Assembly (NCBI GenBank): GCA_001724245.1
Contig: MEDX01000010.1
Location: forward strand, 17,621 to 81,620
Direction of reading: 5' to 3'
Source: Fonticula-like sp. SCN 57-25
Taxonomy: Eukaryota > Nucleariida > Rotosphaerida
Length of the DNA: 64,000 nucleotides
Part shown: in pieces, positions 42,252 to 56,339 of the stretch
Numbering within the stretch: position 1 is the stretch's first letter
Layout of the letters: each line of letters begins with the position of its first letter
Made by a program: the position numbers and the translations under genes
Notes under the pieces: model-generated
The model's database searches: none
Told to the model about the DNA's origin: nothing
What the model saw: only the letters and a program-made list of their open reading frames with translations

Positions 42252-45200
42252 CTAAACGGGGTCCATTGAGAGCGCCTGCGCCAGCTTCTCGAGCTCGGCC
42301 AGCAAATTCTTGTTGCTCTCGAGCGAGTCCCTCTGGAACACCCCCGTGACCAGATCCCCCTCCTGCCCGTCCTTGCCCACGGCCTTTTCCGACCTCAAAA
42401 AGATGGTGACGTCAGCAGTAAACAGCGGGAAGACGGGCGACCCGCAGGCCACGAGGTACCCGGCCGTCCGCGCGAGCGACTTTACGAGCACCGCCGTGTC
42501 GGCCGCCGCCATCCGCGGGTGCGCCTGAAGGTACTTGTTGAACAGAGCCCACACGGCGTTCCACGTGGCCGTCTCAACTTGTGGCCCAACCGTCGCACTG
42601 GAATGCACAGTCAGTAAATGCCTTTTTTCATCCCTTTTTTGGCAATAAAAAGAGGCGTACCGAGCGGTGCGGTTGGCGGCAAAGGAGACGGCGCACATGC
42701 AAAAGAGCATGCGCTCGATGTCGCGGACGCTGAGGAGCGTCGGCGCGGCAAAAGCGGCGGGCGGGGCGACGCTCGCGACCATGGAGGCGAAGACGGTGCT
42801 GCGCTCGCTGACGACCATGTGGTCCTCAGAGTGGGTCGGGCGGAGGCAGATGCCGAGCCAGACCCACATCATGAGGCGGATGCTCGCGGCGGGGTTCTGG
42901 CCCTTCTGTGAAAGGAAAGAAATGTGTCAGTAAACACGTAAAAAGAAGGCCGGAAAGAGACAGGTGAAGTGCATAAAATGAAAATATACAAACACAGAAA
43001 GATAGAAAACAACAGCATGAACACACAAAAAGTATATACACACAAAACAACATACACTACAATATACACCACACGATACACAATATCGCACCTCGTCGTA
43101 GCGGAACACCTTGGCACGCTCAAAGACGACCTTGTCCGTGCACCACATCTCGCCGAGCAGCGACCCCAACGTGCGCCCCAGTCTGTAAAACGCCGGGTCC
43201 GCACTCGCCTTGAAGAGCGTCGCAAAGTGCGCGGTAAACTCGATAATGTCCTCCATGAGCTTTGTTGACGCGCGCCTGCAAAAGAGATGCTCCCTAAAGA
43301 GCAGCTGCTTGGCGAGCAAGTTTGCATCGAGCGCCGGCAGCTCCTGCACCTCTTGAAAGTCGAGCAGGTCGATCTGCAGCACCTGCACGACAGCGCAGAT
43401 TGCCTGCGGCGAGAGCGCGTACTTGCTTCCCTTTGCGGCCGCCTTGAGCACCGACGCGACGGCCTGCTGGAGCGACCCGCAGAACGGGTTTGGCTTGTAC
43501 TGCGAGCGGTCGGCGACGATGTCGTCAATGCCGCTGAGCGACGCCTTGCTGCCGCCGAGCGACGTCTTGCTGCCGCTGGCGCCCTCGCCGAGCGGCACGA
43601 TGGGGCTGCTCGCCGACGGCGCCATGCGCGCCGCGTTCTCGTCGCGGACGTGCGACGCGTGCGCGAGCATAACGTCGGCGAGCGACTCGACTGACATGAG
43701 GCCCTGGCGGCACGCAAACTGGATGAGCCCCGCGGCGGCCTGCATGAGCGGCTTGTGCGCCGACGTGGCCGTCTCGGCGCCCAGCGTGCGGTGGCTCAAG
43801 GTGGCCGCCATCTGCAACTGCGCGAGCTGCGCGAGGCGGTGGCGGCGCTCGACGACCGCGCAAATGTGCAGCATGACAGAGACGTCGGGCGCGCCGCCGT
43901 CGGGCTTGCTGAAGCGCATCTTGTACATGTTGACAAACTGCGCCGCGTGCTGCGCCGTGCTGTCGGCCTCGGCGAGCTCGTACTCGGGCGACTGCTTGCG
44001 GCGCGGCGGCTCCTCCTCAAGGAAGCGAAGCATGTTGGTCGCGAGGGCAAGCCACTGCGAGTACTCGGAGTTGACAACGCCGCCGCGGCTGATCGTGCCC
44101 GAAGCCTTGAGGCCGCTCCGCACCCAGCCCTTGTTCGAGCTCGACAGCGCAATCTGTGCATTGCCGAAAACGTCGCGCACAATGTGCTCGGAAAGGCGGC
44201 GCATCTGGCCCTCGTGCTGGTGCGCGTGGTCGGCGGACTCGTCCAGCGTAAGGACGCGGCGCAGAATAAAGGCAAGGTCGTAGGAGATGGTCGCGCGCGG
44301 GGCCTTGGAGATGAGGCGCGTGTTCTCGGTCGACTTTGACGCGAGCTGGTCGTCGCTCGCGCTCGGAGAGGTGGCCGCATCGCCGTCGTCGAGCGACATG
44401 GGCGGCGGCGGAACGTACGACGGCGGGCGCGTGCTCAGGCGGTACACGTAGTAGTGGTCGGGAATGCCCTGCTCCTCCTTGAAGGCGTGCACAAAGAGGC
44501 ACGGGACGTGGCCAAACTTGAAGAAGGCGTTGCGGAAGAACTCGACAGCTGCAGCACAACGTCAGTGGCCAGTCAAAATGGTATGTATGGCGGGCGCCAT
44601 GTGCGTACCGCGCGTGCAGAGCGTGTTCTTGCGCTTGACGTTGAGCGGCGTGATCAGCTGGCCAAACACGCCGAGCTGGACCTTGAGCAGCGACAGCGCA
44701 ATCGGGGGGAGCTCAAGGATGGAGGTGAACACGGCGATAATCGTCTATAAAAGCACGCAAAATTAGCATAATTAGATATCGCAAAAGAGCTCGCGGCAGC
44801 ACGTACGAGCTTGTTGTCCTCGCTGCACTCTGCATTCGTGGCGAAAAAGTTGAGCAGCTCGCGCGCGCACGTCTTCAAAAGCGAGCGCGTCGTCTCTGCC
44901 CTGTCTCTCTTGTCGCTGCTGCGCCTGTCGAGCAGGGCGGCAAACTCGGGCTCGTACTTGTAGAGCAGGATCAGCAGCGCGTTTAGGGCGCTGCGCAGCT
45001 CGGCGTGCGTCATGCAAGCAAGGTTGCTGCGGTTGAAAATGGAGAGGATATTGTCCGCAAAGCAGTTGAACGGCGACTCTGGCTCGCCCGCCAGCTGCCT
45101 GCCGCCAGACTCGCGCGCGACAACGATGGAGCCGGCGTCCAGGATGTCGGCGAGGCCCTGCAAAAAGGCGACAAGCATCTGACGCTGCGGCGGCTCCAAC

Positions 45201-48200
45201 GACGAAATGTCGAGGGGCTCGACGGCGCCGTACCACTGACGCTCGTCACCCGCGTCGCCCTGCACATCGCTCTTAAAGTCAATGTTATGCCTACAGACGG
45301 GTCAGTTTCAGAGCGAAAGGAAACAAAAAAAGGGTGCGTACAGATTGTATCCGACGATGGTCGAGACAAAGCGCTTGAGGTAGCGCATGTGCGAGACAGA
45401 AATCTGAATTCCGCTGGCGAGCATGTTGACCATGATGTTCCAGTACATTACCGACGTGCTGACGACCTTGTCGACCGTCTCTGCGCTGCCGACGACGCGG
45501 CCCGGGTTGAGCGCGACCTCGCTGAGCTTGTACGCGGGCGCCTGGCTGCCGCCTGCGGGCGCCTCGCGCCACGGCTGCACGAAGCGGAACAGCAGCGACG
45601 ACCAGTCAAAGAGCATCGCGCGCGGGTAATGCAGCAGGAGGCGCTCGAGCGTCTGCAGCGCGAGCAGCGAGTCGTCGTGGCGCGCGTTCATGTCGAGCCA
45701 GTCGACGACGCACGCCGTGACGCGCGCAAACTGGACGCCCGTCATGCTGACAATAATCGTGTGCGCCTCGTTGCGCACAATCGGCTCAGAGTCGTGCAGC
45801 GCCTCGAAAATGTACTGCACAAGTGGGCCGAGGTAGCGCAGCGGCGTCGCCTTGCGAGGCTGCTTGCCGTCGCTGCGCGCGCTCTGCGGCGTGCCGGGGG
45901 CATCCTGCGGCTGCTGCTCCTCGAAATTGCTGGACGCCATAAAGTGGTTGTACTGGACAGTGTCGCTCAGGCTGCTAAAGATGGCGAGGATGCGGCGCAG
46001 GCTGTCGAATCGCGTCTTCCAGGCCGGCGCATGCGTCTCTTTTTGCACGTACGCGAAAAAGTGCGTCGGGGAAAAGAGGACGAGCAGCAAAAGGAGCTGC
46101 GCGGCGACCTCCTGGAGCGGCGACGGAACGCCAAGGAAAGTCGACCACAAGCTACCCATTTGTTAGCAGTCAAAAACATAAAGAAAAAAATGCCATACTA
46201 TGGGATCAAATAAGACTGCAGCGCCTCGATCGTGTGGTCGCGCTTATTCACGGCAAACGAGCACAGGATGGTGTAGAGCGTGCGCAGCGCCAGCGTCTGC
46301 ACCTCGGCGTCGCCCACGTTGAGCTGCACGAGCAGGAGCTTGGTGATGGTCGACGACTCGTCCACGTCGAGCGTCGGGCGAATCTGCATCGCATTCATGG
46401 ACGACACAAGGCTGTGCACAAATAGTGAGTAAACAAGCGGGAAAGAGCGCGGGAAACGTACGTCATCGGCACGTCCATGATGGAAAACTCGCCGAGTGCG
46501 ACGGGGTCAAAGCCGCACGCGGTCAGCATGAGCATGTCCAGCAAGCGGTACGCCTCCACACGCTCATTCGTGCTACAAAGGCAAAATTACGTCAGCACTC
46601 ACAGCCGCAAACCACAGCAACGCACTCTTTGATGGACGTGATGCACTTGTACGCCGGCACGACGACCGCCGTGACGATCTGCGCGTTTGGCTCGGTGATA
46701 GGGAACTCGAGGAAAGAGCGCAGGGCGATCTGCATGATTGCGTGGATGCCCTTTGTCGTCCCCTCCTCTGCGATGGCCTCGAGCAGGCGCGCGAGGACAC
46801 TGCTGGGCACGCGCACGCGCGCGCAGGAAAGCATCATGGCCCACCGGATGAGCGGCTCGGACGCGCTGCCGTGCTCCTTCTCAAGCCTGCTCCACGTTTC
46901 CAGGAAGCGCTTGTCGTCGACGTTGGGCAAAAAGTCGGACAGCCCAAAGATGGCCCTCTGCAGGCCGCTGAGCATGAGCAGGCGGCCGTCCACACTTGCC
47001 TGCGCCTTGGCGCGCGGCAGCGTCGAGCTGGAGATGACCGGGCTCAACGTGCCGTCCCTGGACACCAACGTGCTGCTCCTGGGCGACGACGCCATCGGCG
47101 ACGGCGGCGTGCCCGGCGCCGAGCGCGACTGCTCGTACGGCGGGAGGAACGGCAGGGTCCACAGCGACTTGTCGAGCGCGATGCCGTACGCGTCGCAGCT
47201 GTGCGTGAACCACGTGCCCATGAGCTTGAGGCCGAGCTTGTCGCCGAGCACGCGCGAGCCCAGAACGCTGCACATGAAATCGGCGTACAGCTCGCGCGTC
47301 AGCTCCTTCTTGTAAAACGACATCATGAAGCGCTCGTAGACGGCCCACGCGGCGGGGTCGACGTCGGGCTGCAGCACGGCCAGCACGTCCTCGGGGTAGC
47401 CGCGGACGGCGCGGTCCACGAGCGACGCGAACCGCTCCTCAGCCTCGGAAAAGATGGACTTGGTCTCAATCTTCTCCGTGGGGGTGCGGCTGCCCGTCGT
47501 CTTCTTGCCGGCAAAGACCGACTTGCGCGGAATCGTCGAGGTGGGCGTCGGGGCGGTGGTGGTCGGGGGCGCGACGGTGCCGGACGTGCACGACGCGCGC
47601 AGCATGCTCGCGATGAGGATGCGGCGGGCGTCCTCGCTCGAGTCCCAGAGAAGGTCCTGCGGCACGGCGGAAAGCATGCGCGCGGCGTACAACACGCACT
47701 TTACGTTATTGGCCGCCAGCAGACACGATGCAGCGTCCACAATGACGGCGACGGTCAGGTCGTCCGCAAACAGAGTGCTGTTGATATTGTTTTCAAACGA
47801 CGACGCAACAGATGTGTTGCGCAGACGCTTCTCGATAAAAGCAAGGCTCTCGTCGTCGCGCGACAGATCGAGGTAGTCGACGATGAGGGGCGCCTTTTTG
47901 GGGTACGCCACCGCGAGCACCTGGATCAGGGCTTCGCTAAAGTGCGCGTCTTGCTTGACGTTGTCGAGCAGCGCCTTCAAGTGGGTACCTTCAACCTCCT
48001 TGTAAATGTTGAATACAATGGTGAGCAGCGGGACCAAGAATGGGTTGCCCGACGAGCTCAGCGCCTCGCACTGGCTGCGGATCGTCTGGAAAAAGTTGGG
48101 CAGCAGCGAGAGAGCCGACGAGAGCGGCTTGAGGTTGAGCAGGCGCAAGAGGCTGACGCTGAAATCAAGCATCTGCGACATGGCGCCCAGCTGCGCGTAC

Positions 48201-48655
48201 AGCCGCACAACCGCCGTCAGCTGGTCGATGGCGGCCTTGGCCGCTTCGGCCGGCATGCGATCGTCCACGGCGCCAAACAAATAGTCGCCCACCTCGTCCA
48301 CGACGGACACCAGAACGACGAAAGACCGCGAGCGGATGATGGCGTCGTTGTCGTCTTCTCCTTCGCCCTTTGACGGCGCTATCCCAGAGATCGGCGTGAC
48401 CGGCACGCCGCTGTCCGTGTTGAGGAAAGTGAGCTGCTCATCCTTGAGCCCGACCTGCGCCTTGCACAGATCGCGGAGGAGATGCTTGAGGGTCGGCGTC
48501 GCATTCAGTCCCTTCGCCAGAGATCCCTCTGACGTGTCGCGGAGAACGGCGATCTTTTCCTGGATCGTAGCGTGCACCTTCTTGGCGTCCTCATTGAGGC
48601 CATCGAGCACTTGACTCTGACCGCGCTTGCCGCGCCACAGCGCCTGGAGGGCCAT
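42252..48655 (-). CDS. very large helical-repeat (HEAT-like) protein, unassigned
   Basis: Nine exons (48655-46626, 46572-46462, 46411-46199, 46151-45342, 45290-44807, 44744-44609, 44548-43092, 42905-42661, 42597-42252) join in frame to 1,943 residues. The chain is helical throughout with Leu/Ala/Val heptad-like repeats and no transmembrane or catalytic motif; disordered Ser/Pro inserts occur near residues 360-400 and 510-560. Segments such as EAYRLLDMLMLTACGFDPVALG and YWNIMVNMLASGIQISVSHMRYLKRF show repeat character but not a family I can name. Candidates for a profile search are UNC79/UNC80 (channel scaffold), Furry/Tao3 and Dopey; none is supported by a signature here. The penultimate-but-one intron (43091-42906) is a TG/TA-rich 186 nt. 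Confidence 0.85.
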
Positions 48656-48889
48656 CGACTAGAGCCCGAGCGCGCGCAGCGTCAAATGCGCTCCTGAAGC
48701 GGTAGGTACGGCGGCCCCGACGGCACACGAGAGCAGCGCAAGAAAGAGGCGACACCACCAAGAGAGACGAGACGCTGCCTCGACCGGATGTGGCAGGGAC
48801 GCGCCAAACAAAAGCGCTCAAGATTTAGCAGGAAAGTGGTCGGTTTGAAACCATCGATACCCGACCGTAACGAAAGGGCGCGGCGAGGG

Positions 48890-50046
48890 ATGGCGGCAGG
48901 CACGACGGTGGCGCAGCGACTCCGCGCGGAGCACAAGGACTTTATACACGATGTTGCGTATGACTTTTACGGGCGGCGCATGGTGACCTGCGGCAGCGAC
49001 CACATGGTGAGCATCTACAATCAGGAAGGCGATGTACGATGTAAACTGACAAGTGCTCGGTGTGCTAACGGGTGGGGTTGTGCAGGAGCAGGCGCCGGAG
49101 GGACGGTGGCAGCTCGTGTGCCAGTTTAAGGCGCATGACGCGCCCGTTCTGCGCGCAGGCTGGGCGCACCCAGAGTTTGGACAGGTGATCGCGACGTGCT
49201 CCACGGACCGCGAGCTCATCATCTGGGAGGAGCCCGAGATCCGTACGCGCCCCTTTTGCTCCCGCAGGCAAAGTGTCTTATCAGAATGCGCGAAACTAGT
49301 TCAAAGCGGCAAGGCGTGGGTACAAAAGGCGCAGCTGGTGGATAGCCGCGCTGCCCTTCAGGACTTTGAGTTTGCGCCAAAGCACCAGGGCCTCAAGATC
49401 GCCGCCGTGTCTGCGGACGGCTACGTGCGTCTCTACGAGGCGATCGATGTTATGGACGTGGGACGCTGGACGCTCATGGTGCGCTATATTATTTCGCTGC
49501 TTTCAGCGTGCTAACGGAAGCTTGTTATAGGATGATTTTGAGATTGTGGCCAACAGCAAGGAGCGCGATGGCTCGTACTGCCTGTCGTGGTGCCCGTCGC
49601 GCCTTCACCCCGCGATGCTGGCCGTCGGCTGCGGCCGCGAGAATTGCGTCCGCATCTACCGCTACAAGGACCAGAACCGGAAATGGATGCCCGCGGTGAC
49701 GCTGCCGCACCCGGACGTTGTCCACGATGTGGCGTGGGCACCCAACATTGGCCGCTCCTTCCACCTCATTGCGACCGCCTGCCGCGACGGCATCGTTCGC
49801 ATCTGGCGCGTCAAGGACGACGTCGCCAGCGAGCCAGTCGAGTTTAATGACCACCAGGCGGAGGTGTGGCGCGTCTCGTGGAACGTGACGGGCACCGTGC
49901 TCGCCTCGTCGGGCGACGACGGCAAGGTCCGCTTGTACAAAGGTACGATGAGTGTTTTATGGTTGGCGTGAGCTCACCAAGGTGATATAGCAAACTTTAA
50001 GGAGGAGTGGAACTGCACAAGCGTCATCAAGGCCCCGGAAGCCTAG
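48890..50046 (+). CDS. SEH1: nucleoporin SEH1 (WD40)
   Basis: Five exons encode about 320 residues forming a WD40 propeller. Diagnostic stretches match SEH1 and not SEC13: HKDFIHDVAYDFYGRRMVTCGSD, WAHPEFGQVIATCSTDRELIIWEE, QDFEFAPKHQGLKIAAVSADGYVRLYEA, DVAWAPNIGRSFHLIATACRDG and [36 protein letters not shown]. SEH1 serves both in the Y-complex of nuclear pores and in the SEA/GATOR2 complex that signals amino-acid state to TORC1. Introns have donors GTACGA, GTACGC, GTGCGC and GTACGA. Its start lies 234 bp from the large helical-repeat gene. Confidence 0.95.
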
Positions 50047-50380
50047 ATAGCGTTATAAACTGAAGAAATGTATAGTATTTAAACACGAATCTCTGCTTTG
50101 TTGGATATCGGGTTTAAAAGTATCAAAAGTTATCAGCAAAGGACAGTCTTTAAAATGATATGCATATCAATTTTGAATCCATAAAAGTACGCTGTGCTAC
50201 AGCAGCGCTTCCATTATGTGTGTTGTACAGCCAGCTGCAACACATACGGAGCCACCAAGGAGCCAAGATCGAGCCCAGATCGAGCCCCAGTCGAGCCCGG
50301 ATTGAGCAAATTATATCCGACCAAAACGTACCCGTAACCGACCGAAACCTACATCTTTTTTCTCACGCTTGGCACCCGAC
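50047..50380. promoter_or_regulatory. upstream region of LKR/SDH gene
   Basis: 334 bp holding three to four degenerate GAGCCCAGATC-like repeats (50266-50307) and two ACCGACC(A/G) words (50317-50346) related to the other GTCGGT arrays. No gene is seen. Confidence 0.45.
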
Positions 50381-53300
50381 ATGTCGTGGCTGCGAGCGGT
50401 ACAAGGCGCGCGCCCTGCGCTCTCGCCGCGGCTTACTTTGGTTCGCCTCGCACTCTGCTGCTCTACCAACACACTGTGCTTACATTGTTGTTTCTAGCGC
50501 TCCCTTGGGTCGGTCATCGGCATCCGTCGCGAGGACAAGAACAAGTGGGAGAGGCGATCCCCCTTGGCTCCCACCCATGTGAAACAGCTTGTTGAGCAGG
50601 GCATCTCCGTGCAGGTCGAAACATCGACGCGGCGCGTGTTCAAGGACTATGAATATGCGGCGGTACGCGTGCCTGATTGTGTGGTGGTGCAAGTGGGTTG
50701 TTAACCGTCCGAGCGCAGGCCGGCGCCAAGGTGGTCGACTCGATGAAGGACGCAGACATCATCCTGGGCGTGAAGGAAGTGCCAATCAAGACGCTCGAGG
50801 ACAACAAGACGTATGTCATGTTTTCGCACACCCACAAGGGCCAGAAGCACAACATGCCGCTTTTGCAGGCGATCCTGGACAAGAAAATCCGCCTCATGGA
50901 CTATGAGCTTCTCACCGACGAGGAGGGTAAGCGCCTCGTCCGCTTCGGCACCTTTGCCGGTTACGCGGGCATGATCGACTTTTTGCACGGGTTTGGCCTG
51001 CGCCTGCTGGCGCTCGGCCACGACTCGCCGTTCATGGTACGACCTGATGGGCGCCTGATCATTGCGCTGATCCACCGATGCCTTTTTCTGCCACGTAGAA
51101 TGTGAGCATGACGTACAACTACCGCAATCTTGCCGTTGCCAAGGAGGCCATTCGCAGCGCCGGCGCTGACATTGCCGCTGGCGCGCTCCCCGCTGCGTTC
51201 GGCCCGATGATCTTTGTTTTCACCGGCGACGGCCACGTAACGCGCGGCGCCGAGGAGGTCTTTGAGCAGCTCCCGCACAAGTGGGTCAAGCCGAGCGAGC
51301 TTGCGACGCTCGTCTCGTCGGGCAAGCACGACAACAATGTCGTGTACGGTGTGCGGGTGGTTGACGCGGACTATATTGTGCAAAAGGCGGACGGCCAGCC
51401 GATGACGGACAAGGCCGACTACCGCAAGAACCCGCACCTGTACGAGTCCATGTTCCACACCAAGATTGCGCCGTACGCGACGGCCATCATGAACGGCATT
51501 TACTGGGACGCCCGGTACCCGCGCCTCCTCACCAACGAGCAGGCGCGCGCGCTCGCGCCGGGCCGTCTTGTGGGCGTCGCCGACATTTCGTGCGACGTCG
51601 AGGGCAGCCTCGAGTTTATGCGCAAGGTGACCGACCTCGACGAGCCGTTCTTTGTCTACAACGCGCGCGAGGACTCTATCAGCAGCGAGTGCGAACTCAT
51701 TTTGGGTACTTTTTTCGTACTCACAGACCGCTTTTTTTTCTCTAAATTAGCATGAATGGGCCGGGCTTTTTCGTGCTGTCGGTCGACAATCTCCCCGCCG
51801 AGCTGCCGCGCGAGGCGAGCGACCACTTTAGCGACGCTCTTGTTAGCCACGTGCGCGACCTCGCCGCGGGCACAAAGACCGCCCAGCTGGGCCGCGTGCT
51901 GCGCGACGCCGTCATCGCCGACGAGGGTCACCTCTACGGCCCGCACGTCAAGCTCGAGGAGACGGTGAAGAACAACAAGTGCGCTGCAGCGCTCTTTAAT
52001 GATACCTCTTTTCTGACACTTTTACTTGCGCAGTGGCCGCGGTGTGACTGGCTCGGGCGGGCCTGAGCGCCGCGTGCTCGTGCTTGGCTCTGGCCTTGTG
52101 GCGGGCCCGCTGGTCGACTATCTGAGCGGCGTGTCCGGCGTCAAGGTGACGATCGGCAGCATTGACGAGGGCGAGGCGCGCCGCCTCCAAAAGGGCCGCC
52201 AGCAGATCGCCGTTGAAAAGCTTGACGCGCGCGACTCTGCCGCGCTGAGCCAGGCTGTCGCCTCGCACGACCTTGTTGTGAGCTTTACTCCCGCTGCGAT
52301 GCACCCGCTTGTCGGCGAGGCGTGCCTGGCGCACTCCAAGCACCTTGTGACGGCGAGCTACATCTCGCCCGCCATGCGCGAGCTGAGCAGCAAGGCCGCC
52401 GAGCGCAACCTGACGTTCCTTAACGAGATGGGCCTCGACCCCGGAATTGACCACATGACGGCGATGCAGGTGCTGGACAGCGCGCGCGAGCGCGGCGCCG
52501 TCGTGCGCTCCTTCCGCTCGCTGTGCGGCGGCCTGCCGGCGCCCGAGAGCTCGGACAACTTTTTGGGGTACAAGCTGTCGTGGTCGCCGCGCGGCTTCCT
52601 GACGGCCGGGCTCAACGCCGCGCGCTGGCTCGAGGACGGCGAGGAGCACTCCATCCCCGCGGGGTCGCTCTTCAAGAACCCGCAGCAGGTGTCCATCTAC
52701 CCGGCGTTTGCGCTCGAGGTGCTCCCCAACCGCGACTCGATCTCGTACAAGGACGTATACGGCCTCAAGGACGCGCACACCATCTTTAGAGGAACGCTGC
52801 GCTACCAGGGCTTTGCGTCCATGATGTCGGTGCTCGCAAAGCTCGACCTGTTTGACTCCAAGCCGGTCGACTACCTCATGCCGGGGGCGCCGCCGATGAC
52901 ATGGGTACGTGGGAAAGGAAAGGGAAAAAAGGAAAATATTGCTGAACACGTAGCTAAACCGTATTTGATGTGCAGCGCCAGCTCATGGACAAGCTGCACC
53001 CTGACAGGAGCCACCTGACGGAAGGTCTGAACCCGACCATGGGCGAGATTCACCGCCTGCTCGACGGCCTCCAGTTCCTCGACATCTTTGAGGACAAGCC
53101 GGTGGCGCAGCGCGGCACGATAATGGACGCGTTCTGCGCCGTGCTCGAGGAGAAGCTGGTGCGTTTTTTGATATGGTTTTGAGTGTCGTGCTGACGGTGG
53201 TCGCTTGGTAGGCGTACGCCCCTGGTGAGCGCGACATGGTCATGATGCACCACGAGTTTGTGCTCGAGTACGAGAAGGAGAAGAAGGTGCGCTCTCTTCT

Positions 53301-53584
53301 TAGACCTATTTAAATATGCTTTTGAATGGTTTTCTAATATTTATTTGTAGGTTGAGACGATTTTGGCGACCATGATCGACTATGGCACGCCGAATGGCTA
53401 CTCTTCGATGGCGCGCACGGTTGGTCTTCCGGCCGCGATGGGCGCGCGCTACGTGCTCGACGGCACCATCAAGAAGCGCGGCGTTATTGGGCCGATGTCA
53501 AAGGCCGTGTACGAGCCCGTGCTCAAGGAGCTCGAGACGCACGGCGTGCGCATGGTGGAGCGCTCGTTCCTTACGGGCGCGTAG
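50381..53584 (+). CDS. AASS: bifunctional LKR/SDH (alpha-aminoadipic semialdehyde synthase)
   Basis: About nine exons encode roughly 930 residues. The N-terminal half is lysine-ketoglutarate reductase (GIRREDKNKWERRSPLAP, VMFSHTHKGQKHNMPLL, DYELLTDEEGKRLVRFG, FGLRLLALGHDSPFM). The C-terminal half is saccharopine dehydrogenase (RRVLVLGSGLVAGPLVDYL, ASYISPAMRELS, EMGLDPGIDHMTAM, GGLPAPESSDN, GTLRYQGF). Together they degrade lysine in mitochondria, as in animals, plants and Dictyostelium; fungal lysine synthesis uses separate enzymes. The first exon is short (MSWLRA...) and its donor is uncertain: GTACAAGG after MSWLRA, or GTTCGC after a longer, more presequence-like PALSPRLTL. Another junction uses GTGCGA (51690 region) to keep frame into MNGPGFFVLSVDNLPAELP. 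Confidence 0.93.
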
Positions 53585-53910
53585 ATGAAATTTGTGAAGA
53601 TTTTCTTATTATGCCCTTAAGGCAAATTTAAATACAACTCGATAAATGTATACTGTAAATGCACAGCTATGCTTTTTGTCTGCTCAAAACGGTGCACTTT
53701 ATGGACAGTCTATGGTACTCGATTATACGCACATTTTTTGCTGGCAAAGCTCGGCAAAGGCAACAAGCAAAGGCGTATCGATGTTCTGATTGGCTGATCG
53801 GCAATGACAATGAGACGTTTTACGAAATCGTCTCACGGTCACCTGAACGACTCTTTTTTTCGGCCGACTTTTTTCCCATTGTCTTTTGTTGCACTCGCAC
53901 GAAATCAAAC
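53585..53910. promoter_or_regulatory. FABP upstream region
   Basis: 326 bp between LKR/SDH stop and FABP start on the same strand. The first part is AT-rich and likely 3' UTR; near 53865-53900 a pyrimidine-rich run precedes the start codon. No gene is seen. Confidence 0.4.
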
Positions 53911-54457
53911 ATGTCGGCCCTCAACGGTACCTACGAGCTCGACTCGAAGCGCTCTGAGAGCACTGAGGACTTCCTCGCCGCCCAGGATGTCGGATGGGCC
54001 AAGCGCAAGGTGCGCTCTTGCCGTGGCGCGTCTCGGTCCGAGTGCTAATTTACCTCAAATAGATCGCCAACAACATGTCCCAGACGATCACCATCACCGT
54101 CGAGGGCGATGAGGTCTCCATCCAGCAGGTGACCACCATGGCCAACAACACCGTCAAGCTCACCCTCGGCGGCGACTACGTCGAGTTTGTCGTACGTTAA
54201 TTGTGTTTGTTTATTCCTTTTCCTCTGTCGTACACGGCGCTAAACAAGTGGCGGTGTTGCAGGATGACCTCACCGGCGAGAAGGCCAAGCGCAAGGCCTT
54301 CCTCAGCGGCGACGCCATCGTTGTTGAGAGCATTGGCTCCAAGGGCACCACCACCATCACCCGTACCGTCGAGGAGGATGGCAAGGTCCTCCACGCCACC
54401 ATCGAGTTTGTCGGTGCCAAGACCCTCAAGATCAACCGCTACTTCAACCGCAAGTAA
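53911..54457 (+). CDS. intracellular fatty-acid-binding protein family
   Basis: Exons 53911-54009, 54063-54191 and 54263-54457 encode 140 residues without signal peptide. The ten-strand beta-barrel pattern of cytosolic FABP/CRBP proteins is visible: NGTYELDSKRSESTEDFLAAQ, GWAKRKIANNMSQTITI, then alternating strands ending HATIEFVGAKTLKINRYFNRK, where the closing Arg-X-Phe-like pair resembles the FABP carboxylate-binding end (R-X-Y). These proteins carry fatty acids or other lipids in the cytosol. The family is best known from animals, so this gene is informative for the host's placement. Codon use is strongly biased to C-ending codons, like GAPDH next to it, which suggests high expression. 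Confidence 0.85.
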
Positions 54458-54921
54458 GCGCCATGTGCCCCTGGCCCTTTTTAGACACGCGTGAACACGG
54501 CGCTTTTCCTTTAAAGAGCCTCATGTGTACCGCCATTTAATATAGTTTTATGGCATAATCTGCTTTTGTCCCCTGTATCATGGCCGATGTTGTATTGCCC
54601 CTGAGCGCCAGAAGCACTATTTAAACTCTCTTTCTTTAAAGGCCTGCTGCCGAGGCATATTTTCGTTCGAAACGCGCGTTTCATGCGCGCCTGTGCCATT
54701 GCCCACCCCTGAATATGGGTTCTTGTGTATTCGCGACGCGTCGGCTCACACGCTCCGGGTAGACCCTTTTCCATCCCCCTATCATTTTCCCTCCAAAATG
54801 ACGCGTTGGAGGGAGGCCCCCCTGACCCTCGGCTTTTTGGCAACGTGTCATTTTGCTTCTGCTCTTTCTTTTTCCTTTGTTCATTTACGCTCTCCTCTCT
54901 CTCCCGAGCAAAGCTTCAAGC
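54458..54921. promoter_or_regulatory. GAPDH promoter region with hairpin
   Basis: 464 bp with an 8-bp inverted repeat CCCTCCAA...TTGGAGGG (54789-54813) around a 9-nt loop containing ACGCG. Two ACGCGT (MCB-type) words lie near 54737 and 54801. A pyrimidine-rich run (54840-54905) leads to the start, as often seen for highly expressed genes. Confidence 0.45.
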
Positions 54922-56152
<1,231 letters not shown>

Positions 56153-56339
56153 GTATTGCCTGGCCTGGTAACTATCGATCATCTCCCTGTAACACGGGAC
56201 TCCACAATATACCCTATTATTATTACATGTTGCCATCACTGATGCAAACCACTGAGGCAAATACTGCAACTGATACAAAACTGTCTATGAGATGTTTATT
56301 GCATAGTTTACAAGTGTGGTCCAATAGTCAATGTACTTT

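Noticed and set aside
46742-48373. 543-codon open frame opposite the large helical-repeat gene
   Set aside because: Antisense shadow with Arg/Gly/Ala-biased composition and no recognisable domain.
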